In this document: positions 6,447 to 13,004 of the stretch, one piece after another
Position numbering within the stretch: position 1 is the first letter of the stretch
How the letters are laid out: every line of letters starts with the position of its first letter
Source of the DNA: RGIG7300 sp045649645
Lineage (GTDB): Bacteria > Bacillota > Clostridia > Oscillospirales > CAG-272
Direction: 5' to 3'
Length of the DNA stretch: 13,004 nucleotides
Assembly: GCA_045649645.1 (NCBI GenBank)
Contig: JAZRQH010000208.1
Span: 1-13,004, forward strand
Position numbers and translations under genes: made by a program
Notes under the pieces: generated by a model
Seen by the model: the letters and a program-made list of their open reading frames with translations, nothing else
Told to the model about the DNA's origin: nothing
The model's database searches: none

Positions 6447-7703
6447 GTATTTCATAATTGATGCGCAGCATACGGCATTGACTGTAGGTGAACAGCTTTC
6501 CTCCTGCCATATTCCGATATCATTTCTTTGGGAGATAAGCTTTTTATAGACCTCATGCCTTTCGTCAAGCCCGTATATACACATGGCATAGAGTAAAAGT
6601 GCGGTCATCTCGGTATCAAGGCTCTTTTCCGACAGGCTTTTCAGCAGATCGGGTATATCATCAAACAGAGGAATGTCAATACCCAGGTATATCATCAGAA
6701 GCAGCGGAAGATCGGATAGATATTCTGTATTATCGGGAATGTTGGCGGGCAGGTCCGCATTTTCATAGCAATCCACACAGGCATAGGTGGAATGCCTGGT
6801 CTTTTCAAGCCAGGAGGTGTTCTTCATACAGTAGGGGCATAGCCCGTATTTGAATCTGGGCAAACGCATAGCCGATCTTCTTGTATGAGAGTTGAGAGCT
6901 GTCTTGTTACCGCGGACAAAGTTTTCGCGGAAAAGTCCCTTGCAACGCTTAGACTGAGCGCCCTTGGCGCATATGTAGTAAAGAGTTTCTACAGATGAGC
7001 CGTCCTCCGATTGATTTGCGGGCAATGCTCCGTGAACTATACTTGCCTCATTACATTCATAGGCAGGTAGGGAAGAACATAATCCCAGTAACTTTAAGGA
7101 ATAGAGATACAGAAAGTCGGACTCATATCCCCTTGCGGTATATACCGTGTCAAGCGAAGAGGAAAGCTCTCCCTTTTCACGGGCAATCCTCTCGGCAGTA
7201 GCGTTCAATATCTTATTTATGCCGCGAAGCATTACAGCAGGGTCATCACCCTCGCAGATATATATTTCGTGTTGGCCTGCGGGCAGGGTCATATGACCGC
7301 TATAACTATCGTACCTTATCTCACCTGAAAACAGTATAAAGGCATTTCTTTTTCCCCCGGTCACACGGATGAGCGGCATATACTGACCTGTCAGGGGATA
7401 TTTATTACGGAAGATACTGTGCTTACCCGTGCTTACGTAGAAGGTCAGATCTGTAGCGGTAGATATTTTTCTTATAAGTATACCCTTATCGGTGACAAAA
7501 TGATCCTCTGCATAAAACAGACTGACAAGCTTTTCATCCCTATAGTCAAGACATCTTGTGAGCCAGCAGCCCTCATATCCGAGATACTGTATCTTTGTAA
7601 AGGAGTCCTTGGGTATATCAAGGAGCTTAAAGGATATAAGCTCTCCTTTGATATCAAAGCCGTCGCATACAAAGGCTGCGCTGCGGCGCATATTACCACT
7701 CAT
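6432..7703 (-). CDS. Uncharacterised protein with a CxxC...CxxC zinc-ribbon-like motif
   Basis: I do not recognise this 423-residue protein. The first ~150 residues look beta-rich (alternating hydrophobic and polar residues, many Tyr/Gly turns), residues ~160-210 look helical, and the middle carries CPYC (289-292) and CVDC (309-312), a plausible zinc ribbon with a 16-residue spacer. The last ~90 residues look helical and end in a GIWQEESCSPTVNAVCCASI-like stretch faintly reminiscent of alpha/alpha-toroid repeats; that resemblance is weak. No signal peptide or membrane segment is seen, so it is likely cytoplasmic. The frame extends to a TTG at 7739, but the ATG at 7703 is preceded by GAGGGG 13 bases upstream and overlaps trmL by 11 bp; another ATG at 7691 falls one base after the trmL stop. 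It is probably cotranscribed with trmL. Confidence 0.75.
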   Translation of the reverse strand: MSGNMRRSAAFVCDGFDIKGELISFKLLDIPKDSFTKIQYLGYEGCWLTRCLDYRDEKLVSLFYAEDHFVTDKGILIRKISTATDLTFYVSTGKHSIFRNKYPLTGQYMPLIRVTGGKRNAFILFSGEIRYDSYSGHMTLPAGQHEIYICEGDDPAVMLRGINKILNATAERIAREKGELSSSLDTVYTARGYESDFLYLYSLKLLGLCSSLPAYECNEASIVHGALPANQSEDGSSVETLYYICAKGAQSKRCKGLFRENFVRGNKTALNSHTRRSAMRLPRFKYGLCPYCMKNTSWLEKTRHSTYACVDCYENADLPANIPDNTEYLSDLPLLLMIYLGIDIPLFDDIPDLLKSLSEKSLDTEMTALLLYAMCIYGLDERHEVYKKLISQRNDIGIWQEESCSPTVNAVCCASIMKYKNVL

Positions 7704-8190
7704 ACTGTGTAAGCTGCCCCTCGCCGCAAAGACCTTCAAAGTCTCTTTGACGGAAGGCTTCGTATACGGCTATTGCCACGGTATTTGAAAGATTGAGACT
7801 GCGGAGATTTTCCCTCATGGGCATACGTACACATCTCTCGCGGTTATTGTAGAGAAGATCCTCAGGCAGGCCCTTTGTCTCCTTGCCGAAAACAAGGAAC
7901 ACTCTTTCGGGATATTTCACGTCGCTATAACGGTTAGGCGCCTTGGTGGTGAAATAGTAAAATTCCTCGCCCTTGTTTCTTTCAAAGAAGTCATCTATAT
8001 CCTTATAATACGTAATATCCAGCTCGTGCCAGTAGTCAAGCCCTGCGCGCTTGAGCTTTCTGTCATCCACCTTGAATCCCATAGGCTCAACCAAGTGAAG
8101 AGAAGCACCCGTTGCAGCACAGGTACGAGCAATATTTCCCGTATTCTGTGGGATCTCAGGTTCTATCAGTACTATATTAATGTTGCTCAT
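7693..8190 (-). CDS. trmL: tRNA (cytidine/uridine(34)-2'-O)-methyltransferase
   Basis: This 165-residue SPOUT-class methyltransferase adds a 2'-O-methyl group from S-adenosylmethionine to the wobble base of certain leucine tRNAs. The three family signatures are present: EPEIPQNTGNIARTC (residues 10-24), VFGKETKGLP (100-109) and the knot segment MPMRENLRSLNLSNTVA (123-139), including the catalytic arginine in the NTGNIAR motif. Length is typical of the minimal TrmL/YibK type. The frame could begin at 8229, but the ATG at 8190 has a near-perfect GGGAGGTGAT ribosome binding site just upstream and begins directly with the first beta strand of the fold. It is transcribed from a promoter back to back with that of the giant secreted protein gene. 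Confidence 0.95.
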   Translation of the reverse strand: MSNINIVLIEPEIPQNTGNIARTCAATGASLHLVEPMGFKVDDRKLKRAGLDYWHELDITYYKDIDDFFERNKGEEFYYFTTKAPNRYSDVKYPERVFLVFGKETKGLPEDLLYNNRERCVRMPMRENLRSLNLSNTVAIAVYEAFRQRDFEGLCGEGQLTQYEW

Positions 8191-8207
8191 ATTATCACCT
8201 CCCGTAT

Positions 8208-8236
8208 ATGATAGCACTATACTGAACATTTTTCAA
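8208..8236 (-). promoter_or_regulatory. Extended -10 promoter of trmL (minus strand)
   Basis: Read on the minus strand, TTGAAA (8236-8231) and TATCAT (8213-8208) are spaced by 17 bp, with TGC immediately before the -10 giving an extended -10. A start near 8201 would leave a leader of only about 11 bases, touching the edge of the ribosome binding site. Confidence 0.7.
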
Positions 8237-8246
8237 TAGCCGAATC

Positions 8247-8275
8247 TTGAAAATTCTTCGGTCTTTTGTTATAAT
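8247..8275 (+). promoter_or_regulatory. Extended -10 promoter of the giant secreted protein gene
   Basis: TTGAAA (8247-8252) and a perfect TATAAT (8270-8275) are spaced by 17 bp, with TG at 8267-8268 one base before the -10, making an extended -10. Transcription should start near 8282. GGAGG (8299-8303) lies six bases before the ATG at 8310. Its -35 is ten bases from the -35 of the opposite trmL promoter. Confidence 0.82.
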
Positions 8276-8309
8276 AAAATCTGAGAAGAATTACCAACGG
8301 AGGTTGATT

Positions 8310-8384
8310 ATGATAAAACGTATAATTTCTGTATTGCTCTTGGCAGTTATGCTTACGGTATCTCTGCCGGTGGGCATTTTTGCA
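8310..8384 (+). other. Signal peptide coding segment
   Basis: The 25 codons encode a basic start (MIKR), a hydrophobic core rich in Leu/Val, and a small-residue cleavage site G-I-F-A before QE. It is a standard Sec signal peptidase I pattern; there is no lipobox cysteine, so a lipoprotein is unlikely. Confidence 0.88.
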
Positions 8385-11300
8385 CAGGAGATAAGAAGCA
8401 TCTCTACGGAGCAACGAACAGAGAGCGAATATCTCTATTATTCGGATATATTCTACAGCTATCCCTATTACCTTAAGAACAACGATTATCTGAACAGATA
8501 TCAGGCAACCACCTCGGGTCTTATATCAAACGTACTCAGCGAGTACGTGACCACCGATCACTTTAAGCTTTCTGTTACGTCACAGGTACTGGGTCAGGCT
8601 ACCGATGCATCTGCGGTCATCAAGTATTTCATGAACAATATGAACTATCAGAATTTCGTTTATGAAAACGAGCTTGATACGGCAAACCGCCTTATGCTTC
8701 AGGCGTTGAATGAAAACGATACTCAAAAGGGAATGGTGGACTTCACCAAGAACTCAAGCGAGCAGATAAAGAACTTTTCGTCTCTTACCAAGCTTGCCAC
8801 TACCATTGAGGAGACGACGGACGCTCTCGAGGATGCAGGTCATATGGCGGATGATATCGACGTGTACGAGGGACTTTTAGAGGTAACCTTTGACTTCTTA
8901 GGCAATAATGCACCCCGTCTTTCCTCCAAGCTTCCCGAGATCAACGACGGTCTTGAGGCAAAGCTGGGCAAGAGCTTTGAGGCGGTAAGCGTTTTAGCTG
9001 ACGCTTCCGAGTTTGCCGCTGCCTTTGCAGTTACGGTTATGGCGCAGGAGGCACAGCTGGAGCTTGTATACGATATTCTCAACAACGCTCCCAGGGACTC
9101 TATGCTCTATGCAGGTATGACAAGGCTTAAGAACCAGCTTGAGGGCGGTGCGGTTACCTTCTTTACAGAGACCTATTTAGATGAAGCAATATATAAGAAG
9201 GTCATCGACAAGTTTACCGACGGTATCATCAATGCTATATCCGGAGGTTTTCCTCCTATACTGATGGCGTCTATACTTACCTCCTTGTTGGATGTTTTCA
9301 ACGCCGTGCTGTTCAAGTGGGTGCTGGGAGCTGACTATGACACCTACATAAGTGCTGTGCTTCTCACCAACTATAAACAGAGTCTTGCAGACACCCTTGA
9401 CTCTATGTCGGAGGATGTTTCAAATTACTTTATCTCCGACAAAATTATGGCGTATTCTGATATTTTTAACGCTTATATCACGGTGAACAAGGCTGCATAC
9501 GACCTCTACTGCAAGCTCTCAACACATAACGATACCTATAACTCAACCTACACCGCAAGCTTCTCCTCTATCTACGAGGATATGAGCTATGAAAAGTATA
9601 TAGGTGAGGTAAAGTCATATATCCTTTCTATCCCTTACGAGGTGAGAGAAAAAGCGGATCATAGCGAATGGCGTGTCAGCGGTAACGTGGTTGTAAGAGG
9701 TTCCTCGGATATAATCGAGAAAGGGGTATACTATCTGCCCCCTGAGTTCAACGGTAATATTATAATATCTTCACGCGGCGGACTTACTATAACCGATGGG
9801 CATAACGTTAAGGTTAACGGAAGTGTAACCGTAGGCGACAGAGCTACCCTTAACGTGTACGGCGGGCTTGATATAACGGGTACACTTACCGGAACACCTC
9901 CCAGATCTACCATCAACAACTACGGCAGAATAAGCTGTGATAACCTTACAGTTACAGGCCACAGTAATTCCTCCTTTGAAGGTAAAATATCGTATTTTGT
10001 AAATAACGGTGCTCTCACCGTTAACAAGGATGTTTTAATCAACAACTATTCACGGTTTAATATGAATGAACCGGGCGCTTCACTTTCCTTCGGAGGTAAT
10101 TTCACCGTAGCTGCTACGAACGCCTCTATGGACGTAACTGCAGGTACTATTACCCTTAACGGTACAGAGGTGCAGCAGATTACAAGATTCAATGCATGCG
10201 ATCTTATAATAGACAATCCCGCAGGCGTTGAACATATGACCGATATTACCGTACGGGGAAGATACGACCATATGGGTAATCCTATTGATACAAACGGGTT
10301 TACTACTAACTTCACCGGCGGCGGTTATCCCGTTGCAGGCGCGGATTACGGCAATGTAGCTATCTCCTCTAATGTTACCCTTGAAGGTGAATATGGCGGA
10401 GATATCAATTTAAGCGGTGCTGTTCTGACAGTAGAGGAGAACACACACCTCTATATCAAAGGTAATCTTAATCTCAAAAATTCAACCATCAATAACTACG
10501 GCGATTTTACCGTAACAGGCAATCTCCACGCAGGTGAAGCAAGCAACAACGTATATAACTATGGCAGCCTGAAGTGTACAGATCTTGTGGTCAGTGCGAA
10601 TAAAGCACCGCACAAAACCTACTACTATAACTACGGTACCACAGAGGTGCTTGGTAACCTTGACATTGCACCCTACACAAACACGTCATATTTCTATATG
10701 TCAGGTGAAGACTCGGTACTGATGCTGGCAGGTAACTTTAACAACAACCATCAGTGCTCGATTACAGACGGTACGGTTATTCTTAACGGAACACAGCAGC
10801 AGGAGCTTAAAAATTTCGGCTGTCACAATCTTATTGTTACTAACCCTCAGGGTATCAAGTATCTCAACAACGTAACTGTTACAGGTGTATACGATCTTGG
10901 CGGTAATCCTCTTGACAATAACGGATTTACTACCTACTTCAGTAACGGTGGCACTATGTCTGACGGTAACGATTATAAACAATACGTATTGAACGGCGAT
11001 CATACTCTCAGCGGAACCTACGGCGGTAACGTAAGTGCCAGCGGAACCATTACCGTAGAAGAAGGTAAGTTGCTTATTATTAACGGCAATCTTACTCTTA
11101 CAGGCAATCTTGTCAACCACGGTACTGTGATCATAAGCGGTGATCTTGTGATGTGTTCAAGGATAGATAACTACGGTACTATGACCTGCAACAGGGTGAA
11201 CGTATGCGAGCGGAGCATGAATACAGGATATGTATACCTGTACAATTATGGCAGCTTTACTGTTTCCAATGAGCTTGATATGTTCAGCCGAACTCCCAAG

Positions 11301-13004
11301 TATAACGGATTGACCATTGGTTATCTGTATATGGAAGAAGATGATGCTGTCCTGAACGTTGGCGGATATATTGAGTTTGACACTGTTTACTATAGGTATA
11401 CCTGCAATATCACTGCAGGTGAGGTAGTGCTTTGCGGTACAGAGCAACAGAGTATTAGTGGCTTATCCTGTCACGACCTTACCGTTACCAATCCCTCAGG
11501 TATCAAGGGCACTGCGATTGTAACAGGTACATTTGACCCCTGTGGCAATCCCTTTGACGGCAAAACCGTGCTCAAGGAAGGTGGAAAGCTTTGTCCGGGT
11601 AACGACTACAAGAACGTAAGTATAGAGGGTCCTGTAGTTCTTGACGGAGGAGAATATACCGGCAATTTTGTGATTTATTCCGCTGTAACCGTTCCCGAGG
11701 GTGCGAGCGTAGTTATCAACGGTAACGTTGATTTTAGGGATGCATCCTTGACTAACTACGGTAATCTCAGGATTAACGGGTACTTTAATATATCAGGATA
11801 TCATACCTATGTGTACAACTACGGTTCTGTTACAGCAGATGATTTTGTGTTGGGAAGTACCGGATATGTTGACTGTGTGATCGACTATTACAACTACGGA
11901 AGGACTACCGTCAAGGGCGACTTTACCGTTAAGTCCTTCTCGTCGGGCGCAGGTCCAAGGGGAACACTGTATATGGACAGTGTTGATGCCGTACTGACGG
12001 TAGGCGGTGACATGGATATGTATAACTCTGACCGTTGTAAGATTACCAAGGGAAGTGTTATATTCAATGGCACGTCACTCCAGACAGTAAAGACGTACGG
12101 TACTCTTGATACCGTTATCATAGAGAATGAAAGCTACGAGGGTGTTAACTTTGCAACAGGTCTCAGATACAAGACCCTCTTTGACCACAAGGGCAACCGC
12201 TTTACCGTAACCTCTATGTCAAACGTAGACTACGACGGCGATGGAATGTATGACCGCTATGACCCAAAGCCCACGGTTAACGAAAAATGTTCTGTCATCA
12301 CCCGTGACTATGACGTTATGATAGGTCACGCTGATGAAATAGACCATATCAGATACGCAAGCGGTATACACGAAAGCAGCAGCTCTATAAGAAATGCCGA
12401 GGACTGTGTCAATATATCAGCCGATCTTGTGGCAGAGAATACACAGAACAACGTCTATACCCGCAATATGCCTGACGGCGGTGTTTATACCTTCTGGATA
12501 AGACTTAAGGACGGAACTACCTTCCTTCGTACTGTAGATATGTCCTATATGAATCAGAGAGTATCTGCCGACGGAGTGCGTATAACCCTCCATAACCTCT
12601 ATGGCGTAAAGGACTACTTTATCGCCGAGGGAGACTTTAACAGTTATTCCGAGATAAAGGAAAACGGCTATATCTTCAGCGCAACAGCGGCAAAGCTTGC
12701 ATGCAAGCACAGCTACACTCATACCGTAGCCAACCCGGGCAGACATACGTTGCTTGTCCGTTATGAGGACGCGACCCGAGCAAACGAGGTGTTCAAGGTG
12801 GATCTTACTGTAGAGGAGCCTACCTTCAGCGTCAACGGCTTGCAGGTGACTATAGGTAACATTCCCGACGTCAAGGTGATAAGAACCGCCTACGGAGAGT
12901 ATTATACCCCCGGTGATACAAAGAGAGCAGAGGGTGCGCGAAACTTCTCGGGCAAGTCGGTTATCAAGGATGCAGAAGAATATATGATCCAGTACCGCGA
13001 GGAG
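8310..13004 (+). CDS. Giant secreted repeat protein, probable beta-solenoid surface protein (3'-truncated)
   Basis: The frame is open for all 1,565 codons to the window edge, so the C-terminus is missing. Residues 1-25 form a signal peptide (KR, then a leucine/valine core) with likely cleavage at IFA|QE. Residues ~26-455 look helical, with a hydrophobic stretch near 309-340. Residues 479-~1306 hold four degenerate ~210-residue units (see repeat entries) rich in NNYG/YNYG coils and NGTxxQ motifs, suggesting a right-handed beta-helix or similar. An EF-hand-like loop follows, with acidic ligands D1307, D1309, D1311, D1315 and D1318. Three tandem Ig-like modules of ~88 residues come next (1327 to the end). 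The layout suggests an exported adhesin or cell-surface protein; binding partner and anchor are unknown, since any sorting signal lies beyond the window. Own strong promoter. Confidence 0.88.
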   Translation, partial: MIKRIISVLLLAVMLTVSLPVGIFAQEIRSISTEQRTESEYLYYSDIFYSYPYYLKNNDYLNRYQATTSGLISNVLSEYVTTDHFKLSVTSQVLGQATDASAVIKYFMNNMNYQNFVYENELDTANRLMLQALNENDTQKGMVDFTKNSSEQIKNFSSLTKLATTIEETTDALEDAGHMADDIDVYEGLLEVTFDFLGNNAPRLSSKLPEINDGLEAKLGKSFEAVSVLADASEFAAAFAVTVMAQEAQLELVYDILNNAPRDSMLYAGMTRLKNQLEGGAVTFFTETYLDEAIYKKVIDKFTDGIINAISGGFPPILMASILTSLLDVFNAVLFKWVLGADYDTYISAVLLTNYKQSLADTLDSMSEDVSNYFISDKIMAYSDIFNAYITVNKAAYDLYCKLSTHNDTYNSTYTASFSSIYEDMSYEKYIGEVKSYILSIPYEVREKADHSEWRVSGNVVVRGSSDIIEKGVYYLPPEFNGNIIISSRGGLTITDGHNVKVNGSVTVGDRATLNVYGGLDITGTLTGTPPRSTINNYGRISCDNLTVTGHSNSSFEGKISYFVNNGALTVNKDVLINNYSRFNMNEPGASLSFGGNFTVAATNASMDVTAGTITLNGTEVQQITRFNACDLIIDNPAGVEHMTDITVRGRYDHMGNPIDTNGFTTNFTGGGYPVAGADYGNVAISSNVTLEGEYGGDINLSGAVLTVEENTHLYIKGNLNLKNSTINNYGDFTVTGNLHAGEASNNVYNYGSLKCTDLVVSANKAPHKTYYYNYGTTEVLGNLDIAPYTNTSYFYMSGEDSVLMLAGNFNNNHQCSITDGTVILNGTQQQELKNFGCHNLIVTNPQGIKYLNNVTVTGVYDLGGNPLDNNGFTTYFSNGGTMSDGNDYKQYVLNGDHTLSGTYGGNVSASGTITVEEGKLLIINGNLTLTGNLVNHGTVIISGDLVMCSRIDNYGTMTCNRVNVCERSMNTGYVYLYNYGSFTVSNELDMFSRTPKYNGLTIGYLYMEEDDAVLNVGGYIEFDTVYYRYTCNITAGEVVLCGTEQQSISGLSCHDLTVTNPSGIKGTAIVTGTFDPCGNPFDGKTVLKEGGKLCPGNDYKNVSIEGPVVLDGGEYTGNFVIYSAVTVPEGASVVINGNVDFRDASLTNYGNLRINGYFNISGYHTYVYNYGSVTADDFVLGSTGYVDCVIDYYNYGRTTVKGDFTVKSFSSGAGPRGTLYMDSVDAVLTVGGDMDMYNSDRCKITKGSVIFNGTSLQTVKTYGTLDTVIIENESYEGVNFATGLRYKTLFDHKGNRFTVTSMSNVDYDGDGMYDRYDPKPTVNEKCSVITRDYDVMIGHADEIDHIRYASGIHESSSSIRNAEDCVNISADLVAENTQNNVYTRNMPDGGVYTFWIRLKDGTTFLRTVDMSYMNQRVSADGVRITLHNLYGVKDYFIAEGDFNSYSEIKENGYIFSATAAKLACKHSYTHTVANPGRHTLLVRYEDATRANEVFKVDLTVEEPTFSVNGLQVTIGNIPDVKVIRTAYGEYYTPGDTKRAEGARNFSGKSVIKDAEEYMIQYREE
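9744..10388 (+). repeat. Solenoid repeat unit 1 (residues 479-693)
   Basis: This 215-residue unit starts at EFNGNI and runs through VNGSVTV, two NYG/NNG coils, GGNFTV, the GTITLNGTEVQQ motif (from residue 612), CDLIIDNPAGV and GNPIDTNGFTT. Its first coil reads LNVYG instead of NNYG, so it is the most diverged unit at the start of the array. Confidence 0.8.
10389..11015 (+). repeat. Solenoid repeat unit 2 (residues 694-902)
   Basis: This 209-residue unit starts EYGGDI and shows the fullest pattern: INNYG, VYNYG and YYNYG coils, LAGNF, GTVILNGTQQQ (from residue 821), CHNLIVTNPQGIK and GNPLDNNGFTT. The NGTxxQ motif is 209 residues after that of unit 1. Confidence 0.85.
11016..11651 (+). repeat. 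Solenoid repeat unit 3 (residues 903-1114), cysteine-rich
   Basis: This 212-residue unit starts TYGGNV and has VNHG, IDNYG and YNYG coils, GEVVLCGTEQQ (from residue 1037), CHDLTVTNPSGIK and CGNPFDG. It carries eight cysteines, against two or three in each of the other units. Confidence 0.85.
11652..12227 (+). repeat. Solenoid repeat unit 4 (residues 1115-1306)
   Basis: This unit starts EYTGNF and has LTNYG, VYNYG and YYNYG coils, VGGDMDM and GSVIFNGTSLQ (from residue 1248, 211 after unit 3). It is the shortest, because the HKGNRFTV end runs straight into the acidic calcium-type loop rather than into another unit. Confidence 0.8.
12288..13004 (+). repeat. Three tandem ~88-residue Ig-like modules (third truncated)
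   Basis: Three stretches share the layout: hydrophobic strand, then D/V-x-x-I-R/A-x-A/E-G, then an acidic S-x-I helix-like part, then a G-x-Y/H-T-F/L-x-[IV]-R-[LY]-x-D strand. Anchors are IRYASG (residue 1347), FIAEGD (1438) and VIRTAYG (1523-1529), 91 and 86 residues apart. Modules run roughly 12288-12557, 12561-12821 and 12822 onward. The pattern recalls modules in other Ruminococcus-type exported proteins, from memory only. Confidence 0.65.

Noticed and set aside
10701..11447. Several 90-140 residue minus-strand frames inside the giant gene
   Set aside because: The + strand frame is open over the whole region with clear protein repeats; the antisense frames follow from its repetitive composition.
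9744..12227. Possible CRISPR or DNA tandem repeat array
   Set aside because: The periodicity is about 630 bp and is conserved at protein level only; the DNA copies are strongly diverged and are coding.

Overview
The window looks like a chromosomal segment of an anaerobic gut-type Clostridia bacterium, probably Oscillospiraceae/Ruminococcaceae-like. This rests on the tig-clpP-clpX order, AGGAGG-type ribosome binding sites, sigma-A-type promoters, codon style, and the kind of giant secreted repeat protein at the right end. The taxonomic placement is inference.

Left part (1-2864, + strand): the 3' end of a membrane-dipeptidase-like (M19) gene overlaps thrC (threonine synthase) by an ATGA junction. 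A short perfect hairpin follows, then a small calcineurin-like metallophosphoesterase. Middle part (2891-6446, + strand): a proteostasis block. A clear promoter drives tig (trigger factor), which ends at a stem-loop terminator. Between tig and clpP lies a gene-free ~173 bp fold-back element with imperfect terminal inverted repeats and nested inner stems. clpP and clpX follow as a tight pair, ending in a bidirectional terminator. The trigger factor handles nascent chains and ClpXP degrades substrates, so the block covers protein folding and turnover.

Minus-strand pair (6432-8190): trmL (tRNA wobble 2'-O-methyltransferase) and, overlapping its 3' end, an unrecognised 423-residue protein with a CxxC...CxxC zinc-ribbon-like motif. 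The two read toward clpX.

Right part (8310-13004, + strand, no stop in the window): at least 1,565 codons of a secreted protein. It has a signal peptide, a ~430-residue largely helical N-terminal region, four degenerate ~210-residue repeats built from 'NYG' coils (probably a beta-solenoid), an EF-hand-like DxDGDGxxDxxD loop, and three tandem ~88-residue Ig-like modules, the last cut by the window edge. This gene and trmL are transcribed from back-to-back extended -10 promoters in a 119 bp gap.

Most of the window is ordinary housekeeping. The parts that deserve a second look are the fold-back element upstream of clpP, the giant repeat protein, the orphan zinc-ribbon protein beside trmL, and the tightly packed divergent promoters. 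I see no CRISPR array, tRNA, rRNA, transposase or known defence system.
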